Part shown: positions 8,464 to 16,659 of the stretch, one piece after another
How positions within the stretch are numbered: position 1 is the first letter of the stretch
Layout of the letters: each line of letters starts with the position of its first letter
Origin: Streptomyces humidus
GTDB taxonomy: Bacteria; Actinomycetota; Actinomycetes; Streptomycetales; Streptomycetaceae
Assembly (NCBI RefSeq): GCF_014649655.1
Contig: NZ_BMTL01000011.1
Location: 1 to 64,000 of the forward strand
DNA: 64,000 bases
Reading direction: 5' to 3'
Notes under the pieces: model-generated
Database searches by the model: none
Told to the model about the DNA's origin: nothing
The model's input: only the letters and a program-made list of their open reading frames with translations
Made by a program: the position numbers and the translations under genes

Positions 8464-9141
8464 TCACCCCGCGGAGCCGAGCGCGCGCGCCACTCCCCGC
8501 TCCTTCGGCCCGAGGAAGCGGGGGTCCGGCTCGAACGCCGCGTCCAGGGCCGCCTTGCCGGCCGCGAGGATCTCCCGGGCGCCTCCGTAGTACCAGGTCA
8601 CATCGTGTTTCGCGTCGACGCCGACGCCGTAGGAGTCCACCCCCGCCGCCTCGCACAGGGCGACGGCGCGCCGGATGTGGAAGCCCTGACTGATCAGCAC
8701 GGCCCGGTCCACACCGAAGATCTTCTTGGCCCGCACGCACGAGTCCCAGGTGTCGAAGCCGGCGTAGTCGCTGACGATCCGCGCGTCCGGCACCCCGTGC
8801 CGGGTGAGGTAGGCGCGCATCGCGTCGGGCTCGTCGTAGTCCTCGCGGCTGTTGTCGCCGGTGACGAGGACGACCTCGATCCGCCCCGCCCGGTAGAGCT
8901 TCGCCGCCGCGTCCAGCCGGTGCGCGAGATACGGCGAGGGCTCGCCGTCCCACAGCCCGGCGCCGAACACGACGGCGACATCGGTGCGCGGCGCGTCGGC
9001 GGTGGTGCCCAGCCGCCCGGCCGTGGACACGTACAGCCAGGTGGCCGGCAGCAGCGCCAGCACGCACCCCGCCATCACGGCCTGCACCCAGCGGCGCCGA
9101 CCGGCGCGGGTGCGCGGCAACCGCGGCCGACGGATGTTCAT
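8464..9141 (-). CDS. SanA/YdcF-like DUF218 membrane protein
   Basis: A 225-residue protein with a basic N-terminus and one membrane segment (about residues 18-40), followed by an extracytoplasmic DUF218 domain: VVFGAGLW, YLAHRLDAAAKLYRAG, VLVTGDNSREDYDE and LISQGFHIRRAVALCEAAG. In E. coli SanA and ElyC affect envelope integrity and vancomycin exclusion at high temperature. The same cell-envelope role is plausible here but not shown. Confidence in the domain is high and in the function low. Confidence 0.85.
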   Translation of the reverse strand: MNIRRPRLPRTRAGRRRWVQAVMAGCVLALLPATWLYVSTAGRLGTTADAPRTDVAVVFGAGLWDGEPSPYLAHRLDAAAKLYRAGRIEVVLVTGDNSREDYDEPDAMRAYLTRHGVPDARIVSDYAGFDTWDSCVRAKKIFGVDRAVLISQGFHIRRAVALCEAAGVDSYGVGVDAKHDVTWYYGGAREILAAGKAALDAAFEPDPRFLGPKERGVARALGSAG

Positions 9142-9371
9142 ACGGGGTCCCCCAGGTCGGACGGCTCGAACCGCCCGGAAAGCAGAACGAGCGGACGAGC
9201 GGACGGTTCGGAAGATCCTTCCGGCCTGGAAGACGCAGCCGGCGGTGATCCGGTTCGCGCCCGCACCGCGCGCCGCATCTCACACCGGCGGCGGGACCGC
9301 CGTGAACGGCCGGAAAACACTCGTGACGGTCAGGCAACGGGAGTGCAACCTCGTGCCGTCAGGATGGACGC

Positions 9372-10151
9372 ATGAGCCAGCCAAGCCTCGTCCAGCTCGA
9401 CGTCCGCCGGCACGCCTGCCGGCCCACGCTGGTCGTCGTCGCCCACGGCAGCCGCGACCCTCGTGCGCTGAGCACCGTCCGCGCCCTCCTGGACGACGTC
9501 CGCGCCCGCCGGCCCGGTCTGCCGGTGCGCCTGGGCCATATCGAGCTCAACGAGCCGCTGCTGACGGACACCCTCGCCGAGCTCGACGCCCGCGGCACGG
9601 CGGACGCCGTCCTGGTCCCCCTGCTCCTGGCCCGCGGCCACCACGTCAAGCGGGACATCCCCGAGACGGCGGCGGCGGCCCGGGTACGCACGCGCGTGGC
9701 CGCGCCGCTGGGCCCGCACCCCCTGCTGGCCGACGCCCTCCTCGCCCGGCTCGTCGAGGCGGGCTGGCGCACCGACATGACGCCGGCGGAGCGCGCCGCG
9801 AGCGCGGTCGTCCTCGCCGCCGCGGGTTCCCGCGACCCGGACTCCGCCGTCGACACCCGCCGCACCGCCCGGCTCCTGGCCGGACGGCTCGGCGTCCCGG
9901 TGGTCCCCGCCTACGCGTCGACGGCGGCCCCGACGGTCACGACGGCGGTCCGCGCGCTGGCTGCGAGGGGCCGCGAGAGGGTGGCGGTCGCCTCCTGCTT
10001 CACCGCTCCCGGCCGCTTCGCGACGGAATGCGCGCAGGCGGCCGACCGGATCGCGTCGGCTCCCCTGGGCACCCACCCGGCGATGGCCGAGCTGCTGCTC
10101 CACCGCTACGACCGGGCGCTCGCGGCCGGGGCCGAGAGCAGCGCGGCCTGA
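9372..10151 (+). CDS. Sirohydrochlorin chelatase (CbiX-like)
   Basis: A 259-residue two-repeat CbiX/SirB-type chelatase. The first half has VVVAHGSRD with metal-binding His25 and the ARGHHVKRD segment (about residues 89-97). The second half repeats the fold (VVLAAAGSRDPDS and VASCFTAPGRF). It inserts iron or cobalt into sirohydrochlorin for siroheme or cobalamin. Siroheme is the cofactor of assimilatory nitrite and sulfite reductases, so proximity to nasA is meaningful though not an operon. ATG 9372 follows a weak AGGATGG. Confidence 0.88.
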   Translation: MSQPSLVQLDVRRHACRPTLVVVAHGSRDPRALSTVRALLDDVRARRPGLPVRLGHIELNEPLLTDTLAELDARGTADAVLVPLLLARGHHVKRDIPETAAAARVRTRVAAPLGPHPLLADALLARLVEAGWRTDMTPAERAASAVVLAAAGSRDPDSAVDTRRTARLLAGRLGVPVVPAYASTAAPTVTTAVRALAARGRERVAVASCFTAPGRFATECAQAADRIASAPLGTHPAMAELLLHRYDRALAAGAESSAA

Positions 10152-10274
10152 CGGGGCGCCGCACCGGGGCGGGGTGCGGCCCGCCGCGGGTGAGACCGCC
10201 CGTACGCGCTCCGTGAGCCGCCGGAGCACCGCATCCGGGCAGCCGGGCGGCGCCCGATTGTCACCGCCGCCGCT

Positions 10275-10289
10275 TACTGTCGAGGCATG
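10275..10289 (+). promoter_or_regulatory. Leaderless-type -10 element at dgt
   Basis: TACTGT (10275-10280) lies exactly 6 nt before the ATG at 10287, and there is no ribosome-binding site. In actinobacteria this spacing marks transcripts that begin at the start codon. Confidence 0.55.
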
Positions 10290-11546
10290 CCCTACGACTT
10301 GCCGTCAACGGAACGCTGGGCGGCGGAGCCCGACAAACGCCCTGGCCGCACCGCCTTCCAACGCGACCGCGCCCGCATCCTGCACTCCTCGGCGCTGAGA
10401 AGACTCGCCGGCAAGACCCAGGTGGTGACGCCCGGCGCTCGCACGGACGCCTGGGACGCCACCCCGCGCACCCGCCTCACCCACTCCCTGGAGTGCGCCC
10501 AGGTCGGGCGTGAACTCGGCGCGGCCCTGGGCTGCGACCCCGACCTGGTCGAGGCGGCCTGTCTCTCCCACGACCTCGGCCACCCCCCTTTCGGCCACAA
10601 CGGCGAACAGGCGCTCAACGACTTCGCGCGGGACTGCGGCGGCTTCGAGGGCAACGCCCAGTCGCTCAGGCTCCTCACCCGCATCGAGCCCAAGCGCTTC
10701 ACGCCCGAGGGCTCCGTGGGCCTCAACCTCACCCGGGCCACCCTCGACGCCGCCGCCAAGTACCCCTGGCCCCGGGGCGCCCACCCCACCGACCCGGCGT
10801 CCCCCAAGTTCGGCGTCTACGAGGACGACCGGCCCGTCTTCGACTGGGTCCGCAAGGAGGCCCCCGGCACCCGCACCTGCTTCGAGGCACAGGTCATGGA
10901 CTGGGCGGACGACGTGGCGTACTCGGTGCACGACGTGGAGGACGGCCTGCACGCGGGGCACATCGACCCCGGCTGCCTGCACGCCGAGCCGGAACGCCAG
11001 GAGGTCTTCCGGGTCGCCGTCGGCCGCTACGTCCCCGCCGGCACCGACCCGGCCGAACTCGCGGCAGCCCTCGACCGCCTCCAGGACCAGGAATGGTGGC
11101 CGCACGTCTACGACGGCACGGCGGTCGCCCAGGCCCGCCTCAAGGACGCCACCAGCCAGCTCATCGGCCGCTTCTGCCTCGCCGCCGAGGGCGCCACCCG
11201 CGCCCGGCACGGCACGGGCCCGCTCACCCGCTACGACGCCGAACTCGTCGTGCCGCACGAGACGCGCCTGGAGTGCGCGGTCCTCAAGGCGGTGGCCGAC
11301 CGGTACGTCATGCAGCGCGCCGAACAGGCACTGCTGCGCGCCGACCAGCGCGTCGTCATCAGCGAGCTCGCCGACGCCCTCACCGCGCGCGCCCCCGAAG
11401 GCCTCGACCCCCAGTTCCGCGCCCTGTTCGACCGGGCGCCCGACGACCGCGCCCGCAAGCGCGTCGTCGTGGACCAGATCGCCTCCCTCACCGACGCCTC
11501 GGCCCGCTCGCTGCACGCTCGTCTCACCGGGCGCCCGAGACCGTGA
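10287..11546 (+). CDS. dgt: Deoxyguanosinetriphosphate triphosphohydrolase-like HD protein
   Basis: A 419-residue HD-domain nucleotidase. The metal-binding residues are visible: His66 in RLTHSLE, His95-Asp96 in CLSHDLGHPPFGH and the later QVMDWADDVAYSVHD. The N-terminal LRRLAGKTQV is typical of Dgt proteins. It hydrolyses dNTPs to the nucleoside and triphosphate, helping dNTP balance. It lies two genes before dnaG, an arrangement common in Streptomyces. A -10 box 6 nt before ATG suggests leaderless translation. Confidence 0.92.
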   Translation: MPYDLPSTERWAAEPDKRPGRTAFQRDRARILHSSALRRLAGKTQVVTPGARTDAWDATPRTRLTHSLECAQVGRELGAALGCDPDLVEAACLSHDLGHPPFGHNGEQALNDFARDCGGFEGNAQSLRLLTRIEPKRFTPEGSVGLNLTRATLDAAAKYPWPRGAHPTDPASPKFGVYEDDRPVFDWVRKEAPGTRTCFEAQVMDWADDVAYSVHDVEDGLHAGHIDPGCLHAEPERQEVFRVAVGRYVPAGTDPAELAAALDRLQDQEWWPHVYDGTAVAQARLKDATSQLIGRFCLAAEGATRARHGTGPLTRYDAELVVPHETRLECAVLKAVADRYVMQRAEQALLRADQRVVISELADALTARAPEGLDPQFRALFDRAPDDRARKRVVVDQIASLTDASARSLHARLTGRPRP

Positions 11547-11672
11547 CCGAGGGCGCGCCCGATGCGTCCAAACGGGCCCGAACGAGAGCCCGCGTGCCTT
11601 GATCGGGCACGTCCCCCTTCCCCCATCACGCTCCGTGCGGGACGCTCGGATGCGGCGGCACGCACAGTGTCA

Positions 11673-11692
11673 TCTGGGGGACACCCCCCAGA
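11673..11692. repeat. Small hairpin of a common Streptomyces intergenic type
   Basis: TCTGGGGG pairs with CCCCCAGA around a 4-nt loop, just before the ribosome-binding site of the next gene. Similar G-run/C-run palindromes occur widely in Streptomyces intergenic DNA. It may be a dgt terminator. Confidence 0.5.
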
Positions 11693-11713
11693 CCCCCGGG
11701 TAGGAGGCATCAC

Positions 11714-12979
11714 GTGGTCGACGCGGATCAGACATTCGTCATCGTCGGAGGAGGCCTGGCCGGCGCCAAGGCGGCCGAGACGCTGCGGACGGAGGGCTTC
11801 ACGGGCCGCGTGATACTGATCTGCGACGAACGCGACCATCCCTATGAGCGGCCGCCGCTGTCCAAGGGGTATCTGCTCGGCAAGGACACGCGCGAGAGCG
11901 TCTTCGTGCACGAGCCCGCCTGGTACGCGCAGAACGACGTCGAGCTGCACCTCGGGCAGACCGTCGACGCGATCGACCGCGTCGCGAAGACGGTCCGCTT
12001 CGGGGACGACGGCACGCTCGCCCACTACGACAAGCTGCTCATCGCCACCGGCGCCGAGCCCCGCCGGCTCGACGTCCCCGGCACCCACCTCGCGGGCGTG
12101 CACCATCTGCGCCGGCTCGCGCACGCCGAGCGCCTCAAGGGCGTCCTGGCCGCCCTCGGCCGCGACAACGGCCACCTGGTGATCGCCGGCGGCGGCTGGA
12201 TCGGCCTGGAGGTCGCTGCCGCGGCCCGCGAATACGGCGCCGAGGTCACCGTCGTCGAACCGGAGCCCACCCCGCTGCACGGCGTGCTCGGCCCGGAGCT
12301 GGGCGCACTCTTCGCCGACCTGCACCGCGAGCACGGCGTCCGCTTCCACTTCGGCGCCCGGCTCACCGAGATCGTCGGCCAGGACGGCATGGTCCTGGCC
12401 GCCCGCACCGACGACGGCGAGGAGCACCCGGCCCACGACGTCCTCGCGGCGATCGGCGCCGCCCCGCGGACCGCGCTCGCGGAGGCGGCGGGCCTGGAGC
12501 TGGCCGACCGCGCCCACGGCGGCGGCGTCGCGGTGGACTCCTCGCTGCGCACCTCCGACCCGGACGTCTACGCGGCCGGCGACGTCGCGTCCTTCCCGCA
12601 CGGCCTCTTCGACACCCGGCTGCGGGTGGAGCACTGGGCCAACGCCCTCAACGGCGGCCCGGCGGCCGCCCGTTCCATGCTCGGCAGGGCCGCCGCGTAC
12701 GACCGCGTGCCCTACTTCTTCTCCGACCAGTACGACCTGGGCATGGAATACAGCGGCTGGGCCCCGCCGGGCACGTACGACGAGGTGGTGATCCGGGGCG
12801 ACGCGGGAAAGCGGGAGTTCATCGCGTTCTGGGTCAAGGAGGGCCGCGTCCTGGCGGGGATGAACGTGAACGTGTGGGACGTCACAGAGCCGATCCAGAA
12901 GCTGATCGCCTCGCGCACCGCCGTGGACACCGAGGCCCTGGCAGACCCCCACGTACCGCTGGAAAGCCTCAGCGCCTAG
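11714..12979 (+). CDS. NAD(P)/FAD-dependent ferredoxin reductase-like oxidoreductase
   Basis: A 421-residue pyridine nucleotide-disulfide-type reductase. It has an FAD-binding VGGGLAG at the N-terminus, the ATGAEPRRL loop, an NAD-binding GGGWIGLEVAA (about 157-167), and YAAGDVASFP near 290 before the C-terminal reductase domain (EHWANALNGG). This matches the BenD/ThcD ferredoxin reductase class that feeds electrons to ferredoxins and cytochromes P450. GTG 11714 is set by AGGAGG 6 nt upstream. No P450 or ferredoxin gene is adjacent, so the partner is unknown. Confidence 0.88.
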   Translation: MVDADQTFVIVGGGLAGAKAAETLRTEGFTGRVILICDERDHPYERPPLSKGYLLGKDTRESVFVHEPAWYAQNDVELHLGQTVDAIDRVAKTVRFGDDGTLAHYDKLLIATGAEPRRLDVPGTHLAGVHHLRRLAHAERLKGVLAALGRDNGHLVIAGGGWIGLEVAAAAREYGAEVTVVEPEPTPLHGVLGPELGALFADLHREHGVRFHFGARLTEIVGQDGMVLAARTDDGEEHPAHDVLAAIGAAPRTALAEAAGLELADRAHGGGVAVDSSLRTSDPDVYAAGDVASFPHGLFDTRLRVEHWANALNGGPAAARSMLGRAAAYDRVPYFFSDQYDLGMEYSGWAPPGTYDEVVIRGDAGKREFIAFWVKEGRVLAGMNVNVWDVTEPIQKLIASRTAVDTEALADPHVPLESLSA

Positions 12980-13040
12980 CACCCACCCCCGTTCGGCGCC
13001 CGGCACCCGGTGCCCGGCCCCGCGCCCCGGTGCCCCGCCC

Positions 13041-13078
13041 CGCCCCGCCCCGAGCCGAGCCCGGCTCGGGGCGGGGCG
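13041..13078. terminator. Strong GC hairpin after the FAD reductase gene
   Basis: A perfect 17-bp inverted repeat (13041-13057 with 13062-13078, 4-nt loop) lies 62 bp after the stop. It probably separates the reductase gene from dnaG. Confidence 0.75.
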
Positions 13079-13174
13079 TGGGCCGGTTGCGGCAGGTCGC
13101 GTCCGCGCGGCGGAACCGTGCAGGTCACGGCCCGCGCACCGTCACCGCTCGCCGGGGATGTCGCCGCACCCCCG

Positions 13175-13189
13175 TAGAATCGCCACGTG
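13175..13189 (+). promoter_or_regulatory. Leaderless-type -10 element at dnaG
   Basis: TAGAAT (13175-13180) is followed by 6 nt and the GTG start at 13187, with no Shine-Dalgarno sequence. It is the same arrangement as at dgt. Confidence 0.6.
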
Positions 13190-15085
13190 GCAGGACGGAT
13201 CAACGACGAGGACGTGAAGGCTGTTCGGGACGCGGTCCCGATCGACGCCGTGGTGTCCGAGTACCTCCAGCTGCGCAACGCCGGCGGCGGCAATCTCAAG
13301 GGCCTGTGCCCCTTCCACGACGAGAAGTCGCCGTCCTTCCAGGTCAGCCCCAGCAAGGGGCTCTTCCACTGCTTCGGCTGCCAGGAGGGCGGCGACACCA
13401 TCACGTTCGTGATGAAGGTCGACCACCTCACCTTCTCCGAGGCCGTCGAGCGCCTCGCCGCCCAGGCCGGCATCACCCTGCGCTACGAGGAGGGCGGCTA
13501 CAACCCCGCCCACCAGCGCGGCGAACGCATCCGCCTGGTCGAGGCCCACAAGGCCGCCGCCGACTGGTACGCCGAACAGCTCGCGGTGAGCCCCGAGGCC
13601 GACACCGGCCGGATCTTCCTCGCGGAGCGCGGTTTCGACCAGGCCGCCGCCGTCCACTTCGGCGTCGGCTACAGCCCCCAGGGCTGGGACCACCTCACCC
13701 GCTTCCTGCGCGGCAAGGGCTTCACCGACAAGGAGATCCTCCTGTCCGGGCTCGCCCAGGAGGGCCGCCGCGGGCCCATCGACCGCTTCCGGGGCCGTCT
13801 GATGTGGCCCATCCGCGACATCGGCGGCGAGGTCGTCGGCTTCGGCGCGCGCAAGCTCTACGAGACCGACAACGGGCCGAAGTACCTCAACACCCCCGAC
13901 ACCGCGATCTACCGGAAGTCCCAGGTCCTCTACGGCATCGACCTCGCGAAGAAGGACATCGCCAAGTCGTCCCGCGCGGTGGTCGTCGAGGGCTACACCG
14001 ACGTCATGGCCTGCCACCTCGCCGGCGTCACCACCGCCATCGCCACCTGCGGAACGGCCTTCGGCGGCGACCACATCAAGATCCTGCGCCGGCTGCTGAT
14101 GGACAACGGCAGCGCCCGCGTCATCTTCACCTTCGACGGCGACGCGGCCGGCCAGAAGGCGGCCCTGCGCGCCTTCGAGGACGACCAGAAGTTCGCCGCC
14201 GAGACGTACATCGCCATCGCGCCGGACAACATGGACCCCTGCGATCTGCGCCTCGCCAAGGGCGACGAGGCCGTCGCCGACCTCGTGGAACCCCGCACCC
14301 CCCTCTTCGAGTTCGCGCTCCGCCAGATCGTCGTCCGCTACGACCTCGACACCCCGGCGGGCCGCGCCGCAGCCCTCGACGAGGCCGCGCCGATCGTCGC
14401 CCGCATCAAGAACAGCGGCGCCCAGCACGAGGTCGCCGTCCAGCTCGCGGGCATGCTCGGCATCCTGGACACCCAGTTCGTCGTCAAGCGCGTCGCCCAG
14501 CTGGCCCGCTGGGTCCGCGACCGCGGCGGCAAGGGCCCCGCGCCGGCCGGGCGAGGTCCCCAGCCCTACGACGCCGCTCCCCGGTCCGCCGCCGGCGGTC
14601 CCGCCCTCAACCTCCGCAACGCCGTCTACGCCACCGAGCGCGAGCTGCTCAAACTCGCCCTGCAGCGCCCCGAACTGGTCTCCCCGGCGTTCGACGCGTA
14701 CGGCGTCGACGAGTTCACCGCCGCCCCCTACGCCGCCGTCCGCCAGGCCGTCATGGACGCGGGCGGCGCCGAATGGGGCGTCAAGGACGGGCCGGAGTAC
14801 CTCGTGCGGGTGCGGGAGGCCGCGCCCGACGACGCGGTGCGGGCGATGGTGACCGAGCTCGCCGTCGAGGCGATCATGCGTCGCACGGTCGACGAGAACT
14901 ACGCGGGCGAGCAGCTCGTGACCGTCCGCCGCCGGGCCGTGCAACGGCGGCTCACCGAACTGCAGAGCACACTGGCCCGCCTCGGCCACACGGACCCGGC
15001 CCAGTCGGCCGCCGTCCAGAACGAGATGATGATTCTGACCAGGTACGACAGGGCGCTGCAGCACGAGGGGCCGTCCGCGCTCTGA
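13187..15085 (+). CDS. dnaG: DNA primase
   Basis: A 632-residue bacterial primase with all three expected parts. The N-terminal zinc finger uses C41, H44, C62 and C65 (CPFH and CFGC). The central RNA polymerase domain contains the TOPRIM motif EGYTDVMACHLAG near residue 268 and the DGDAAGQKAA acidic motif. The C-terminal helicase-binding region is divergent. It makes RNA primers at the replication fork with DnaB. Position between dgt and an HrdA-type sigma gene echoes the dnaG-rpoD association seen in many bacteria. Confidence 0.97.
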   Translation: MAGRINDEDVKAVRDAVPIDAVVSEYLQLRNAGGGNLKGLCPFHDEKSPSFQVSPSKGLFHCFGCQEGGDTITFVMKVDHLTFSEAVERLAAQAGITLRYEEGGYNPAHQRGERIRLVEAHKAAADWYAEQLAVSPEADTGRIFLAERGFDQAAAVHFGVGYSPQGWDHLTRFLRGKGFTDKEILLSGLAQEGRRGPIDRFRGRLMWPIRDIGGEVVGFGARKLYETDNGPKYLNTPDTAIYRKSQVLYGIDLAKKDIAKSSRAVVVEGYTDVMACHLAGVTTAIATCGTAFGGDHIKILRRLLMDNGSARVIFTFDGDAAGQKAALRAFEDDQKFAAETYIAIAPDNMDPCDLRLAKGDEAVADLVEPRTPLFEFALRQIVVRYDLDTPAGRAAALDEAAPIVARIKNSGAQHEVAVQLAGMLGILDTQFVVKRVAQLARWVRDRGGKGPAPAGRGPQPYDAAPRSAAGGPALNLRNAVYATERELLKLALQRPELVSPAFDAYGVDEFTAAPYAAVRQAVMDAGGAEWGVKDGPEYLVRVREAAPDDAVRAMVTELAVEAIMRRTVDENYAGEQLVTVRRRAVQRRLTELQSTLARLGHTDPAQSAAVQNEMMILTRYDRALQHEGPSAL

Positions 15086-15264
15086 GCAGCCGCCCGCGGC
15101 ACGGTAACCGCGTGGTCACGGTCCGGACGCAAAAAGTCACCGCACGCCCCTCGTGGCGAGGTTGTGTCGTACCCCACACTGGTCCCGGTGCCTGAGTCCT
15201 CGGAGCGGCCCCCGGAGCAGCGCCGCCGCTCACCTCAGCAGCGATCATCCTGGAGGTCGCCCCC

Positions 15265-16503
15265 GTGCAGACCCAGACCCGGACCCTGACCCAGACCGAC
15301 CGCACTGCCGAAAGCCCGACCGACGCCACGGAACCGGACGCCGACACCGACGTCCTGGCCGCGGTCCCGCCGCAGAACCGCACCGCGCACCACCCCGAGA
15401 TCGAGGCCGGACCAGAGGCCGAGGCCGAGCCAGCACTCGAGACGGACGCAGAGGCCGAGACGGACGCAGAGACGGACGCAGAGGCCGAGACGGGGGCAGA
15501 GCCTGCCGACCCGCCCGCCGAGGCTCTCGAAGAGGGCCCGGAACCGGAGCCCGTCGAGAGTCCGCCCCGCGCCCGCGCCACCGAGAGCGGCAGCCCCTCC
15601 TCGGACCTGTTCCGGCAGTACCTGCGCGAGATCGGCCGGATCCCGCTGCTCACCGCCGCCGAGGAGGTCGAGCTCGCCCGGCGGGTGGAGGCGGGCCTGT
15701 TCGCCGAGGAGAGACTGAGCGGCGCGTCCGACCTGGACAGTGAACTGGCCCTGGACCTGGACCGGTTGGTCGTCATGGGCCGGATGGCCAAACGCCGCCT
15801 CATCGAGGCGAACCTCCGCCTCGTCGTCTCCGTCGCCAAGCGCTACGTCGGCCGCGGGCTCACCATGCTCGACCTCGTCCAGGAGGGCAACCTCGGCCTC
15901 ATCCGCGCCGTCGAGAAGTTCGACTACGCACGCGGCTACAAGTTCTCCACCTACGCCACCTGGTGGATCCGCCAGGCCATGTCCCGCGCGCTGGCCGACC
16001 AGGCCCGCACCATCCGCGTCCCGGTCCATGTCGTCGAGCTGATCAACCGGGTCGTGCGCGTGCAGCGCCGCATGCTCCAGGAGCGCGGCTACGAACCCAC
16101 CCCCGAAGAGGTCGCCGGGCAGCTGGACCTGCCGCCCGAGCGCGTCGGCGAGGTGCTGCGCCTGGCCCAGGAACCGGTCTCCCTGCACGCCCCGGTGGGC
16201 GAGGAGGACGACGTGGCCCTCGGCGACCTCATCGAGGACGGCGACGCCGCCAGCCCCGTCGAGTCGGCGGCCTTCCTGCTGCTGCGCGAGCACCTGCACG
16301 CCGTGCTCTCCACACTCGGCGAACGCGAGCGGAAGGTCGTCCAGCTCCGTTACGGGCTGGCGGACGGACGGCCGCGCACCCTGGAGGAGATCGGCCGCAT
16401 CTTCGGCGTGACGCGCGAACGGATCCGGCAGATCGAGTCGAAGACCCTGAACAAGCTGAGGGACCACGCGTTCGCGGACCAGCTCCGCGGCTACCTCGAC
16501 TGA
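15265..16503 (+). CDS. hrdA: Primary-type sigma-70 factor (HrdA-like)
   Basis: A 412-residue RpoD-family sigma factor. An N-terminal region of about 105 residues is highly acidic and repetitive (Glu-Ala-Glu-Thr-Asp units). Region 1.2 (DLFRQYLREIG), region 2 (RLIEANLRLVVSVAKRYVG, then DLVQEGNLGLIRAVEKFDY and YATWWIRQAM), region 3 and region 4 (ERERKVVQLRYGL ... TRERIRQIESKTLNKLR) follow. GGAGG lies 8 nt before GTG 15265. The dnaG neighbour matches my memory of the hrdA locus in S. coelicolor; the assignment among Hrd paralogues is inferred. HrdA is a non-essential principal-like sigma factor. Confidence 0.85.
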   Translation: MQTQTRTLTQTDRTAESPTDATEPDADTDVLAAVPPQNRTAHHPEIEAGPEAEAEPALETDAEAETDAETDAEAETGAEPADPPAEALEEGPEPEPVESPPRARATESGSPSSDLFRQYLREIGRIPLLTAAEEVELARRVEAGLFAEERLSGASDLDSELALDLDRLVVMGRMAKRRLIEANLRLVVSVAKRYVGRGLTMLDLVQEGNLGLIRAVEKFDYARGYKFSTYATWWIRQAMSRALADQARTIRVPVHVVELINRVVRVQRRMLQERGYEPTPEEVAGQLDLPPERVGEVLRLAQEPVSLHAPVGEEDDVALGDLIEDGDAASPVESAAFLLLREHLHAVLSTLGERERKVVQLRYGLADGRPRTLEEIGRIFGVTRERIRQIESKTLNKLRDHAFADQLRGYLD

Positions 16504-16659
16504 GCCGGGGCGGCCCCGCGGAGCCGCTCGTCGTCCCCCGACGCGAGCGGCCCCCCGAGGCGTCCGACGCGGCGCGCCCCGAGGCGCCGGACGGTGCCGG
16601 CCCGCCCCGGCCGCCGCCCGGTCCGCCTCGGTCACCGCCTGGTCCACCTCGGTCACCGC

